Source: Neckera pumila (Eukaryota; Streptophyta; Bryopsida; Hypnales; Neckeraceae). From it: 64,000 nucleotides of DNA. The stretch is from assembly GCA_963969595.1 (NCBI GenBank), contig OZ018415.1:12710001-12774000 (forward strand). The letters are read 5' to 3'. The notes under the pieces are model-generated. The model did no database searches. It saw only the letters and a list, made by a program, of their open reading frames with translations, and had not been told where the DNA came from. Made by a program: the position numbers and the translations under genes. Of this stretch, positions 23,291 through 33,901 are shown piece after piece (position 1 is the first letter of the stretch; every line of letters starts with the position of its first letter).

Positions 23291-23574
23291 AAGATAACTG
23301 CACCTTAAATCGCAAAGTTAAGCAATTTAGCATGGTTTAAACTATTAAATTGAAAAAAAATTATGGGGTCCCATTAGTAGTCAAAATGGGATTCTAGATT
23401 CTCTTAGAATGCATTTTTTGGACACTGTGTGAATAAACTACAAATTTTCAAAGTGCTAAAAATAGGTGCACCTAAAAGCAATCATAGAGTCACATGAATA
23501 GTGGGAGTACATTTTAGGCAAGAATATCCAATGTGCACTTTTAGGAACCGTGCAATTTTAGATGTAGTTACCTT
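23291..23574. mobile_element. AAGGTA-type MITE, 284 bp
   Basis: Ends AAGATAACTGCACC and GATGTAGTTACCTT. The interior is the inverted equivalent of 651-934, with the same length. Flanking triplets do not match. Confidence 0.65.
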
Positions 23575-23623
23575 AGACATAGAAGTATTATGACATATCA
23601 CAAACAAGAAGTTAAATCAACAT

Positions 23624-23828
23624 AAAGTAAACCCAAAATGGACCACTTGTGACGTTGTCATCTCTACAATAGTATTAATAGAGCTGCACACTACTCAAAA
23701 TGGGCCTTAACTTCACCTTACACTTGTCCTTGCGAAATGCACTATTTTAAGTATCCTCTCTGTTCATTTTTCCCTGCAAAAATAGGAGTCGGTTTTGAGG
23801 AGTGGTCCATTTTAGGTGTAGTTCCCTT
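23624..23828. mobile_element. Small AAGGTA-like MITE, 205 bp
   Basis: The left end AAAGTAAACCCAAAATGGAC and the right end GGTCCATTTTAGGTG...CCCTT are imperfect inverted repeats of the same type as the larger copies. Confidence 0.45.
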
Positions 23829-24115
23829 AGTCACATGGCGCAAATAGAGTCTCTGCTGACTTCCTTTAGTCCTCCTGCTGAGTTGCCAATGTAGAAATTC
23901 TGTGAATGATCAAGATATGATGGAGCACGTTGGCATGTCCATGTGCCTCAATTATAAAAGCCAGGCTCCGACAATTTTCAGTTAGTTCACTACAGTACCA
24001 GCATTGTTGTACTGACACAAGCCCAAAAGGGATGCCCTCAGCACTGTACCCACATCATGTCTGCTTTCAAAGACTCCAAGTAACTTAAGAGAAAAAAAAA
24101 AAACAGGTTCCAAGT

Positions 24116-24389
24116 AAGGCGGGTACACCCAAAACTGCCACAAATTGGTACTTTGCCTAGTTACTGTTACTAGGCTGGCCAGATTTTCATATTGTCTTGT
24201 TGGCAAGTGAAAGGAGGTTCCAACGTACCAAAGAATGTAGCATTTGGATACTATATGCAAAAGTTATTAAGGAACAAAGTTTGATTCTAAAAGCGTTTCT
24301 TCCACATAAGTACAGAACTGATTTTGGAGATGTACAGAGAGTATAGATGGCGGTTTAAGGTCAGTGGCACATTTAGGTGTACCTACCTT
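24116..24389. mobile_element. AAGGTA-type MITE flanked by about 40-bp direct repeats
   Basis: Ends AAGGCGGGTACACC and GGTGTACCTACCTT. Both flanks carry a similar stretch: TAACTT, a poly-A run, then GGTTCCAAGT (about 24080-24115 and 24389-24428). The interior matches 21960-22245. Confidence 0.6.
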
Positions 24390-24481
24390 AACTTTCAAGA
24401 AAAAAAGAAAAAAAAAAAGGTTCCAAGTAACAAGAATGCAATGGTGCTGAGAAATTTATATTATTATGATAAATAGCCGGT

Positions 24482-24735
24482 CTCTAGAGGGTTGCCCCCT
24501 CGCTCGTCCCCGGTTTTGCCCCTGGGAAAACACTAGAACTTTTTATGTGCCATGCATGATAAAATTTGGAAATTTTGAATTCACATTTGCAACAAAAGGC
24601 CCCAAATTAGCTCGGAGCGGTCTAGAGAATAGATTAATCAAGTACAAAAGACAGGGTCATTTTTTTAATATGCACCCTTGGGAAAAAAGTCAGGGACTGA
24701 GCGAGGGGGTTCTGGTTCACCTCGGCCCTCTAGAG
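24482..24735. mobile_element. CTCTAGAG-ended foldback element, 254 bp
   Basis: Begins CTCTAGAGGG and ends CCCTCTAGAG, with second inverted blocks CCCCCTCGCTC and GAGCGAGGGGG inside each end. No clear target duplication. It is non-coding although a 90-codon frame crosses it. Confidence 0.6.
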
Positions 24736-24949
24736 TAAGTTAAAGTAATAAATGACAAAATATTAGCTAAATTAAGCTTAACAAAATATATTTTAAAAAA
24801 AATTTGTAAAATTATCCCTTCTTAGTCTTAGTGATCATGCTCTTGCTCCACACACTCAATCTTATTCTATGCAAAAATAACAAATTTGCAAGTATATAGT
24901 GGATTACCCAAATGTGGTTAATGCACCATTGACCCAAAACCGCCATCCA

Positions 24950-25159
24950 ATGGGCTGATTGGCATCTACAGTAATCCAAGTTGTTTCATAATTTTTGGAC
25001 CTTTGTGGAATTAGTTATAAATTTTTGAAGTTGAAACGCAGAGGTCACTAAAAGTGACCTCTTCCTGAAATATAGACGGCTGGTACATTGAAGAAAGCAA
25101 ATGGACCTCTATGTCATAATTGTTTTTAGAACACAACCTCTTTTAGAGCAAACTACCTT
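24950..25159. mobile_element. AAGGTA-type MITE fragment
   Basis: The right end TTTTAGAGCAAACTACCTT resembles that of 26324-26735, and an interior block (AAGTTGTTTCATAATTTTT) also recurs near 41030. The left end is not found. Confidence 0.4.
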
Positions 25160-25520
25160 ATGTATAAATCCAAAAAATTTGCAAAGCTTCTCAAGTTAGT
25201 TGAGTGCAAACTGTGAAGCAGCAATTTCTAAACTGGATAAAATTAGTTGATTTTCTACCAAAAAAATCCTTGTGCTACTAATACATTGTAAAAAAGGGCC
25301 TTTAAAGGAGGCATTTTAGTCAAAACTACAACAAACAATAGAATTTGATAGCCAATGTGCAACTTCCTCCACTTTGAAATTAGCATCTATTTAGTCAGTT
25401 TAGTGTTATAATACTGCCAATACCGTAATCCTTCACAATTTACAAAATCCTTTCTTTTCTACTATAGAGTATTTTTTTTCCAATACTACTCACTTTCAAG
25501 GTAGCCAAAGTTGTCTTTAA

Positions 25521-26283
25521 CCCTGGAACGCCGCGGACGCCATTCCGTGGTTTTCTAGTGACAATACTATTGAGCCAAGAGAGTTCAAAAGCATTTTTTC
25601 ATCCTCATTCTCCTTGTTGATCTTTTACAGTGGGTTATAAAGAGTATCCAATTGAGTTTGTATTCTTTCCAATTTTTGTCATCATGGAAACAAGAAGCTA
25701 TTAAAAAAAACAGATCACAAAATATGCTATTTTAGAGTATTTTGGAAAGTTGTTGTTCCTTGCTTTAGATCTGAAATTTCTCCACAAAAATGATATTTTT
25801 TGAGTTTGAATCAAACTAACAAAATGAAGGTCATCTACTCTAGTTTCACCTCCAATTTGAATTTTGAATTTTTTTTCTAGTATTGCATATTTTATTGCAA
25901 TTTGAGCATTCAGTGTATTTTCAATGTCTATTATTTTCTAATTATAGAATGACATGGAAATTGAGTTTACACTATGATGTTTGTCATTGTCATATACACT
26001 TATGGTGAAATTTCCAGATTTTTAAAAATATTTTTCTATCTAATATAATTTTTCTTCACTTTTTCTTCAAAAATTCATAAAAAAATTAGTTTTCCACCAA
26101 AAAATCTAAATGTTTTTGAAAGTAAAGAAGACATGTACTTTCATCTCTGAAAAACAAAAATAAAATTCTTCATACATATCTAGTAAAATGGAAAATGGTA
26201 GCAAAATGGTTGCAAAATGGTAGCAAATTGAGTGATGGACAGTGAGGTTTGAAATCAATGGTCATGGGTCCGTCATTTAGTGG
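25521..26283. mobile_element. Diverged TTAA-type element, 763 bp
   Basis: TTAA flanks both ends (25517-25520, 26284-26287). The left end CCCTGGAACGCCGCGGACG and right end (minus strand) CCACTAAATGACGGACC are imperfect inverted repeats. The interior is AT-rich and non-coding. It is less certain than the other family members. Confidence 0.45.
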
Positions 26284-26323
26284 TTAAGGTAAGCTTCCCA
26301 TATTGCACTAAATTCCATAAACT

Positions 26324-26735
26324 AAGGTAGGATGCTCTAAAAGCGACCATTTAAGGGCTAGTCTGGCTTTTTTGTAGGTTTGCATGATTAGAAATATTTT
26401 TCACTCATTTTTCAGAGAAAGGAAAACGGATGACAAACGTAACCCAAGTGGTTTCATATTTTTTGAAGCATTTTTGAATTAGTTATGAATTTCCTAAGAT
26501 TCCTGTTGTAGGTACCTATTTGTGACCCTAGGTCTTCCAAAATGCGTCCACTTACAACTTCTAAAGTGACTTGAGGAAACCGAGGCCAATGACTGGCTCT
26601 TGCAATAAAGAATACTTTTTTGGGGGGGTCAATCAATGACTAAAGTGGTCCATTTAAAGACCAACTCATATCTATTCAATACCATTTTGTAGGGTTGATT
26701 TGAAGAAGCCGGTCGCTTTTAGAGCATCTTACCTT
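26324..26735. mobile_element. AAGGTA-type MITE, 412 bp, ACT duplication
   Basis: Inverted ends AAGGTAGGATGCTCTAAAAG / AAGGTAAGATGCTCTAAAAG (continuing to about 25 bp) with a perfect 3-bp duplication ACT at 26321-26323 and 26736-26738. Non-coding. Confidence 0.78.
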
Positions 26736-26939
26736 ACTACAGTAGTTTTGGGATCCCAACTCCGAAGGGAACCTAACTGAAAAGTCAGGGGTTGTCTGTA
26801 TTCTGTAACAGCTGAACTCGCTGGCAACTTTGGCGGGCTGTCCAATCCCAAGGCAACGTGTCATTGTCGGAAACTCCAAAGGCCACGAGAATTGAAGTCG
26901 CCTCCACGGCGTCCACGCCAGGATCACGTAATGGATGAC

Positions 26940-27028
26940 AGATTGTCACATGGATGGATGATAGATTTGTCACATGGATGGATAATAGATTTGTCACATG
27001 GATGGATAATAGATTTGTCACATGGATG
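26940..27028. repeat. 24-bp tandem repeat, about 3.7 copies
   Basis: Units of the form AGATTTGTCACATGGATGG followed by ATAAT repeat nearly perfectly; the first unit is one base shorter. Confidence 0.85.
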
Positions 27029-27075
27029 AAACTGAAACTGGATAGAAGAACTCATCGTCGTCCTTGGTTTGGTTT

Positions 27076-27097
27076 AAACCCTAAAACCCTAAACCCT
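27076..27097 (+). promoter_or_regulatory. Telo-box-like AAACCCTA cluster
   Basis: Three AAACCCT motifs in 22 bases. Such telo-boxes occur in plant promoters of translation and cell-cycle genes and also as short interstitial telomeric tracts. It lies just upstream of the triplicate repeat at 27230-28120. A promoter role is inference only. Confidence 0.35.
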
Positions 27098-27229
27098 CGA
27101 TTTGCTACAAGTAGAGTGAAACCGATACCGTAAGTGTGTCTGTCACCTTCTCTGCAAGAATCCTTAGACTCAGTTGCAAACCATCAATCCCGTCGCCTTA
27201 TGGATTCTTCGTCGACGTCGAGCTCCGTG

Positions 27230-28120
27230 GCTGTTCAACTCGTGGATGCCTGGATGGTCACATTCAACGAGATTTTATAAATTGGTAAGTAGGAATCGAG
27301 ATCTCTAGTTCTGAGAATTGGCCTGCCGAAACAATTTCAATTTACGAATTCGGGATTCATTCGTAAGAGGTTGTTGTTTTCGTAGGAGATTGTAGAAAGA
27401 CGTCGACGGTGATTTTGGATTGGTACATGAAATTTGTGACTGAAAGTTAAGAACAGGGTTGGTGATCGATTTGTGTGGTTGATCGTTTCGGTGAAATCTT
27501 TGCAAGAATTTAGATTCGACAGGCGTGTGTCCGCTCATTGCAACTCGTGGCTACGCTCACGGAAGAGGGTTTTATGAATTTTCGTGTGGATCGCAATCTC
27601 TATTTTTTCACTATGTGATTATTGGCCCGCCAATGCAATTTTAAATGCTACAAATCTGGAGTTCGTTTGTTGGAGTCTTTTGTTGTCCTGGAGTGTGGAA
27701 AGACATCAGCGGTGATTTCGGATTGGTATGTAAATATTTGAGACTTATAGAACAGGGTTGATGATTTAAGCTGTTGATCATTTGGTTGAAATCCTGGGTA
27801 GGGACTATGTTTCTCTTGCAAGAATTTTGGTTAGACTTTGCATGTCCGCTCATTTCAACTCATGGCTGCGCTTATTCAACAGTTATTTTGTGCAATAGTA
27901 TAGATCAAAGTCTTTGTGCTAGCATTTCATCTCTGCGTTTTAGCTTTTGAGAGTTAGCTCTCAGGTGCAATTTCAACATTCTGAATTCGGAATACATTTG
28001 TAGATGTATTCTTTTCTCTTGTTCCGAGTATAGAAAGATATTGGCGATAATTTTGGATTGGTATGTGAAACCAGAATAGGGATTACGTGTCTCTGGTATG
28101 CAATTTCAAGAATTTAATTA
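27230..28120. repeat. Three diverged tandem copies of a roughly 300-bp unit
   Basis: Unit boundaries are about 27230-27538, 27539-27855 and 27856-28120. Shared landmarks recur in order: CAACTCGTGG/CAACTCATGG, a TTTAT-AATT segment, GGATTGGTAYRTGAAA-like and GTCCGCTCAT blocks. The landmark GATTGGTA sits near 27419, 27721 and 28057. No consistent reading frame runs through the units. The array abuts the 3' end of the serine racemase gene. Confidence 0.7.
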
Positions 28121-28275
28121 AAATGGCAACGAGGCGCACAAATGTGCAAGAGAAACGGCAATGGCTGTCAATCACTACAATATCTCAGAAAGCAACAGAA
28201 CTAACTTAGTTCATGGGCAAGGATACACAAGGACTATATCAGATAACACAAGTATAATATTTTCTCTGAAAAGAT

Positions 28276-31200
28276 TTAAGATTTTTGCTTCCAAGCTGCC
28301 CATAAAGATTCCAAGTCTACATTTCCACCTGAAAGCACTACGCCTACGTTCTTCCCTTGGAGATAACTTTTCCTTTTGGAAAGCAAAACGGCAAGTCCAA
28401 TGGCACCACTAGGCTCCACTGTCAATTTCAAGACCTCAAAACACAACTTCGCAGCTTCAATAATGTCCTTGTCATCAACGGTGATGACCTCACTTACAAG
28501 ATCACGCACCACGGGCCTGCAGATGACGATCATCAAACTACCTATTAGAGATGACGGCGAAATATTAGAGTCGCTGCAAAATTAGAAGAAGAGGTTTTCA
28601 CTTAATTTGCCAAGGAGAGAGGAAAGGAAATTGACCAAGTTTACCATGTAAGGTCACCCAATGAAGCTCGTAACCCATCTGCGATGGTGTTGGGACGCAG
28701 CATGGGAATAACATGCCCGGCAGTCTTTGACTGAGCTGCATCATCTGCTCCTGATGGTTCGGCTGCAATGATTTGGATACTAGGCGTGAGAGCCTTGGCA
28801 GCAAGGGCAATTCCAGATATTAGACCTCCTCCTGCCAATCAGTGTACATAACATTCTTGAGTAGTAGTCGCATGGCACTTTTTGAGAACATTGTTAACAA
28901 AGAGCTATTTAGAGCAAAGCCATGCCCGTCAGAGAGAATGAACAAAAATTGTAACATATTCTCGCATGTGAAACCAATAGGCCCTTGGCTTGAGGAGCTC
29001 TAACTAGCTCAACTTTGCGAAAATAAATGCGTCGGATTCAATCTCATGCCGATTCAGAGGTGTTGAACAAAAGCTCTCAGGAACACTACGAATGCGACAA
29101 CTTCAAGAGCAGAAATCTGCTTGAAATTGCCCATCCCAATACCTGCAAAATCGTTTGAGCACATACTCCTAAAGCTGCAGATCCTGGTTTTCGTAATAAA
29201 ACGGGATCAGGCAAAATAGTTTAGAACATCACAATTATATTTTGCTATGCCATTTAACTGCTAGTCATGAAGACTACATATGCTGCTGGATTCGCTTACC
29301 ACTGATGGGAACAATGATGACGTCCAGCTGCGGCACTTGCTCCAGAAATTCCAGCGCTACTGTGCCTTGCCCACTACCACCACACAAAACAATTCCGCAG
29401 CGTTAACCCCAAGTCCCCAAATGGTCAGAAGTGGGTACGTCCACAGCTATAGGAACTGGAACAATCGTTTAAAGATTACAAGGTAGATAGTTTATAGTGA
29501 GAGAAGATAGTGGAACTGTATCAGGAGAGAAGAGATCATGTCCTATATATTGGAATAACGGAAACATGTTTTGAAAGAATAATCGATTCTTAGCTCCCAC
29601 GGTAAACTTTCTCTTCGGTTATATAATTTGGGCAGTTATACACCCTAGACATTGTCCATCATTGATGTAAGTGAATTGAAGACATAATCGACAAGGAACT
29701 TGTACGACATTTTCATCTCAGAAAGCTTCTCATTTCATAAGTGAAATTAACCACTAAAGGACATAGGATTCCTGGTTTTAAACACGGTGCCTTCGATCAA
29801 TCATATTGTGAGAAATCACTGATTCAGATGGGGTTACATTATACATCATTACACTCACCTGATAATTCGAGGATCATTGAATGGATGAATCAAGGCAGCT
29901 CCCGTTTCTTCTTGCACACGAGCAGCTGTGAGCTCCCTCGATTCAAGCGTTGCTTCACAACTAGTGATGAGACCTCCATAACGCTCCACATTTTTCAACT
30001 TACAAGTGGGTGCATTGCTGGGCATCACGATGTAGGCCGGAATTCCCCGCATCCTCGCAGCCAACGCCACTGCAGCTGCGTGATTGCCACTTCATATCCA
30101 GTCGCCTACAAATTCAGATTCGCAAGTAATATAAACTTGACTCCATAGAATGTGGTTACAGACGTTAGAGCATAAAGGACCGAGATTTCACGGTATTAAT
30201 ATGATCACTTAGACAGATCATAGAATGAAAATACACAATTCAGACGGACCAAATGCTATATCACCAGGATCGGTGAAGAACATTGCATGTGTCGGTCAAA
30301 ATTTTAATAAATTTGCTCAAAATAAAGTCCCAAAAATTGCCAATCAGAAGTGCTAAGAAACTAAATCAGGTCCAGTTTGGGCCTCCTGGGTTACAGAGTT
30401 GTTCCTTCAACTGACATTGGAGATGCTCTTAAATTGAAGACAATCACACTTTTACATTCTTAAAATATTACATTCACACTATTACATTGTTTCAATATTG
30501 TCCTCACACTATTCCCCTATCTAAGTCAAGGCTTCCAATATCTAAGGAATCCGTTTCAAATTTACTGGCGTGTTGCCGACGGGAACTTATATCTTCCAAT
30601 ACACTTGCAAGTAACATAGTTCTACAACCTCCCACTTTGAAGGATTACACAAGAATTCACCCAATACATTGAGTGAAAATACAACTTGATCTCAAGAGAG
30701 TTTCTCTCATGCACCCAAGGTGATCTCTCCAGTCTGTTAAATTATTGAGTGAGCTCCCAACAAAACTTTCTTGTTTCACTCATACCAATGTATAAGTGAG
30801 CACACTCGTACATATTGGTTAAACTGACATAAAGAGTATTCTCTACTTTACAGGAGCACAAGCACCACTGACGGAGACAAGAACTTCAGATTGATTGCAA
30901 GCCACAGCAGGCACTGATAAGCTTTCGGTGCAGCACCCCCCGTACAATATTCTCTTTAGAATTTCCACTTCCTAAAGAGAAACAAATTAAAACTGTGCAT
31001 CTACACGGATTTATCGTGAAAGTGCATGTTATAATAGTGCATGAGACACTAATCTACCAAAATCAATTCTAATTCTATTTTCAATTCTGTTTTCAATTCA
31101 CCAAAGTTACAATGTTTTCAATTAACCAAAGTTACAATGTTTTCAATTAACCAAAGTTACAATGTTTTCAATTAGTGCAGGTTGAAAAAAATACAAGCAG

Positions 31201-31825
31201 CTTCCCTACAATTAACCCTGACTCTATAGCCTTGGCACACTTTTCAAGCAATCTACCTCACATTCAAATTCTGTTTGCCGATGCCAAGTCTCCTTCCCTG
31301 CGGTCCAGAGCCAATAAGTTTTGTTGTGGTGACAGTAGTTTTCTGATTTTCTAGGCGACGCTAATTTTCCGCCCTCACTAACAAGAAAAATCAGTATAGT
31401 TGTGAAATCAAACCTGCTGTGGGTGAGAACACCTTTCTCAGCATCCTCATCAGACATCGAAAGAACAGCATTACAAGCTCCTCGGAACTTAAAAGCACCA
31501 CTGCAACATTCCACACTCTCATGAATTAAACCAAATCACCAATAAGCAATATCCAATACCGTCCTTAACCTTAAACCTTAAAATTTAAACAAAACCTTAA
31601 ACCCTGAACCCTAAAAACGGAGAAATCACAAATCAGACACACGCACATCCCATACCCTTTTTGCAGAAGCTCGCATTTGAAGAACAAGCGACAGCCAGCA
31701 ATCTCATCCAATGTTCCCGAACTCATGACAGGCGTCATGTGAATGTGAGTAGCAATGCGCTCTCTCGCTTCCCTAATTGATCCCAAATTTGCTGCGTATG
31801 CACCTGAACCTCCATTTTCAGCCAT
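28276..31825 (-). CDS. SR: Serine racemase (PLP-dependent, fold type II), six exons
   Basis: Interconverts L- and D-serine and, in studied members, also dehydrates serine to pyruvate; cytosolic pyridoxal-phosphate enzyme. Inferred exons, in order of transcription: 31656-31825, 31414-31500, 29859-30089, 29300-29373, 28645-28831 and 28276-28516. All introns are GT-AG and phases join exactly to 329 residues (Arabidopsis SR is about 331). K61 in GAFKFRGA is the PLP Schiff-base lysine, S85-S86-G87-N88-H89 the substrate loop (S86 the expected re-face base), and SGGGLISG (187-194) the phosphate-binding glycine loop. EPSGAIG and VVLSGGNVDL near the C-terminus are family motifs. The second intron (1.3 kb) carries a 25-bp triple repeat. 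Threonine deaminases are related, but the size and lack of a regulatory domain favour racemase. The gene appears intact. Confidence 0.92.
31094..31168. repeat. 25-bp tandem repeat, three copies, intronic
   Basis: Three almost identical 25-base units (CAATTAACCAAAGTTACAAT plus GTTTT) lie inside intron 2 of the serine racemase gene. The first unit differs by one base. Confidence 0.85.
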
Positions 31826-32318
31826 CGCTATCTGAATTTGTCACAGAAGTTTCAAAATTTGAGCTCCCTGCGTGCGCGCAGATCGAGTTGCACTTACTGG
31901 AGAGATGATTCACAAATTAGCGACGAATTGTTTTCTTAGAAAACAAATTGAAGTTGGGTATGGATGATGCGGAGTGAGGGGGTGAAGATATGAGTGGAGC
32001 AGAAATTGTGCGAGGACTGATTGTACGGGAGTTTCAAGGACTTGCTGTGAATGGTGGCCGCCGGCGAGGTGTCCTTGTTGTCGGTCTCCGTCTGTATGGC
32101 ATTTGTGGATTAACGTACAGAGACAGACTTTCATTCATCCACGTCACCGCTACTTTTAGAGCACCCATAGCCATCCACTGGAAACGTGGCTCGCCAAATG
32201 GGCTTCCAATTGCTCCTTCTCAGCCACGGAAGATTCAACCAATCATTTGAATTCTTTTTCATTCTGTGACGAAAGTTTGTTTTGGAGACCTGGATCGGCT
32301 GGAGTTCAAGTTGGGACT
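31826..32318 (-). promoter_or_regulatory. Upstream region of the serine racemase gene
   Basis: About 490 bases between the racemase start codon and the Mutator element. It should hold the leader and core promoter, but no TATA box or known motif is clear. The Mutator insertion thus lies within 0.5 kb of the start codon and could limit or modify the promoter. Confidence 0.4.
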
Positions 32319-32327
32319 GTAGCTTGG
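32319..32327 (+). repeat. Left 9-bp target duplication of the Mutator element
   Basis: GTAGCTTGG directly precedes the terminal GGGAGACGTTAAG. The identical nonamer follows the right end at 38995-39003. Confidence 0.9.
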
Positions 32328-32342
32328 GGGAGACGTTAAGTA

Positions 32343-32660
32343 TAGGGCAATGCCCAACGATAAGGGTATTGCCCGCCGTAAATCACGACTGAAAGAGGAG
32401 AAAAAATTGGATGAAACAATGAGCCGGATGAAAAATCCGTAATCCTCGATTACGAGTTTTTGCCCGCGTAATCGGGGATTACGGCATAGAAGCTTCCCGC
32501 TGATTGAACTGGACGAGAACCAGAAGTGGTTTCCGTACCCCCCATCGAGCTATTGGGGGGTACTCGTGGCAGCAGTGGGCCCGAGCTGCCCGCCTCCCTG
32601 CCCTGCCCGACTGCAACTTTTGCTCGGGCCAGCCCAACTCCCGACCTACCACCACATCCA
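32343..32660. other. GC-rich insertion inside the left Mutator terminal repeat
   Basis: This segment has no counterpart in the right terminal repeat. It contains two hairpins: 32436-32485 (CCGTAATCC / GGATTACGG arms) and about 32537-32566 (GTACCCCCCA / GGGGGGTAC arms). It may be a nested element or an expansion of the terminal repeat. Confidence 0.5.
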
Positions 32661-33901
32661 AGCCTTCCATCCTCCCACTCTCGCTCGCAGCTCAACTCGG
32701 TCGATCCAAAATTGTGAGCACATTTTTTTAAATGGAAAATCTAGTAGAATCTAACATACATGAACATAAGCCCTCTGCCCCCGTTTTTATACACATCTTT
32801 ATAAGCCCAAATTTTTTCAAATGCTTATCAAAAGGTAAGGTCAAATTCTTCTTCAATATTTGTTTTTTAACAAATGCAATTGTAAGATTCTTAGTTAACT
32901 TCTTCAAGTAGTTGTCTCCAAAATATTAAATGAATTGCTCCACCAATTGAATGTTCAATCTACCAAAACTTCAAAATGTAGGCTTTTCTAGCCCTTAGAA
33001 AAAGGTGAAGTTATGTATTTCAATATTTTTAGGAAAAAGATATTTGCCCTATATCTTTTGTATTTAGTGAATATGTAGGAAAATGGATTCAGAATATATT
33101 TAAAAAATTCGAATTAGAAAAGCTTCATCTTCAAAAAAAAATTGTGAAGTCAAAGGTGGTATAATTGTACAAAAACAAAACCTACTTTGCTTTTAGTTTT
33201 AATAAGAAACTGAAAATCATTTATCCTAGTATTGAAAATGTTTTAATAAATAATTAATATACTTTTTATTTATTTTTATTTATTTGAAGGTTTTGAAAAT
33301 TGCAAATAAAAGACAACTTCATATGTTTTATCTACCTTCATTATCCAGAAAATAAAAATCTTCATTACATTTACCTCATTATTTGAAATTGAGTGGTTTA
33401 GGCATTTTTGAGGAGGTGTCATTCTATACAATTCCAAAAACAATTTAAAAATATTTTCTTACAAAATATTTTTGACTGGCCAATTTGAAATACGAATAAA
33501 ACAAACTTCTCACTTCTACAATTTCTATATGAATGACATGAAACAAAATTTCACATATAGATTATGATGAATACCACCCACTTAAAAAAAATAATGTAAA
33601 CTTTCCAAATCTTGAAGTCAATAGAGGCTACACTAGTTTTCAAAACGTCCAAACTAGGCTTCTTGGTCTTGTAGGAGGAAACGGACTTTTTGGTAGTAAG
33701 AATTCTAAATTAATATTGTCAGAATTTAATTTCCAAATGAATATAAAAACATTAGAATTTCAAATGCACATAAGAATATAAATATAAAAAATTCATAAAA
33801 ACATATTCGTTTCACATTTTCCAAATAGTTCCTACATGTAACATGTATAGACCCATAATATGAAGGCTAAATCATGTGCCTACCATGCTATGGATGGCAT
33901 A

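Noticed and set aside
27076..27097. Interstitial telomere or chromosome end
   Set aside because: Only three AAACCCT motifs are present, which is too few for a telomeric array; a telo-box is more likely.
30480..30980. Solo LTR in serine racemase intron 2
   Set aside because: The sequence looks foreign, but no TG...CA ends with a 5-bp duplication could be defined.
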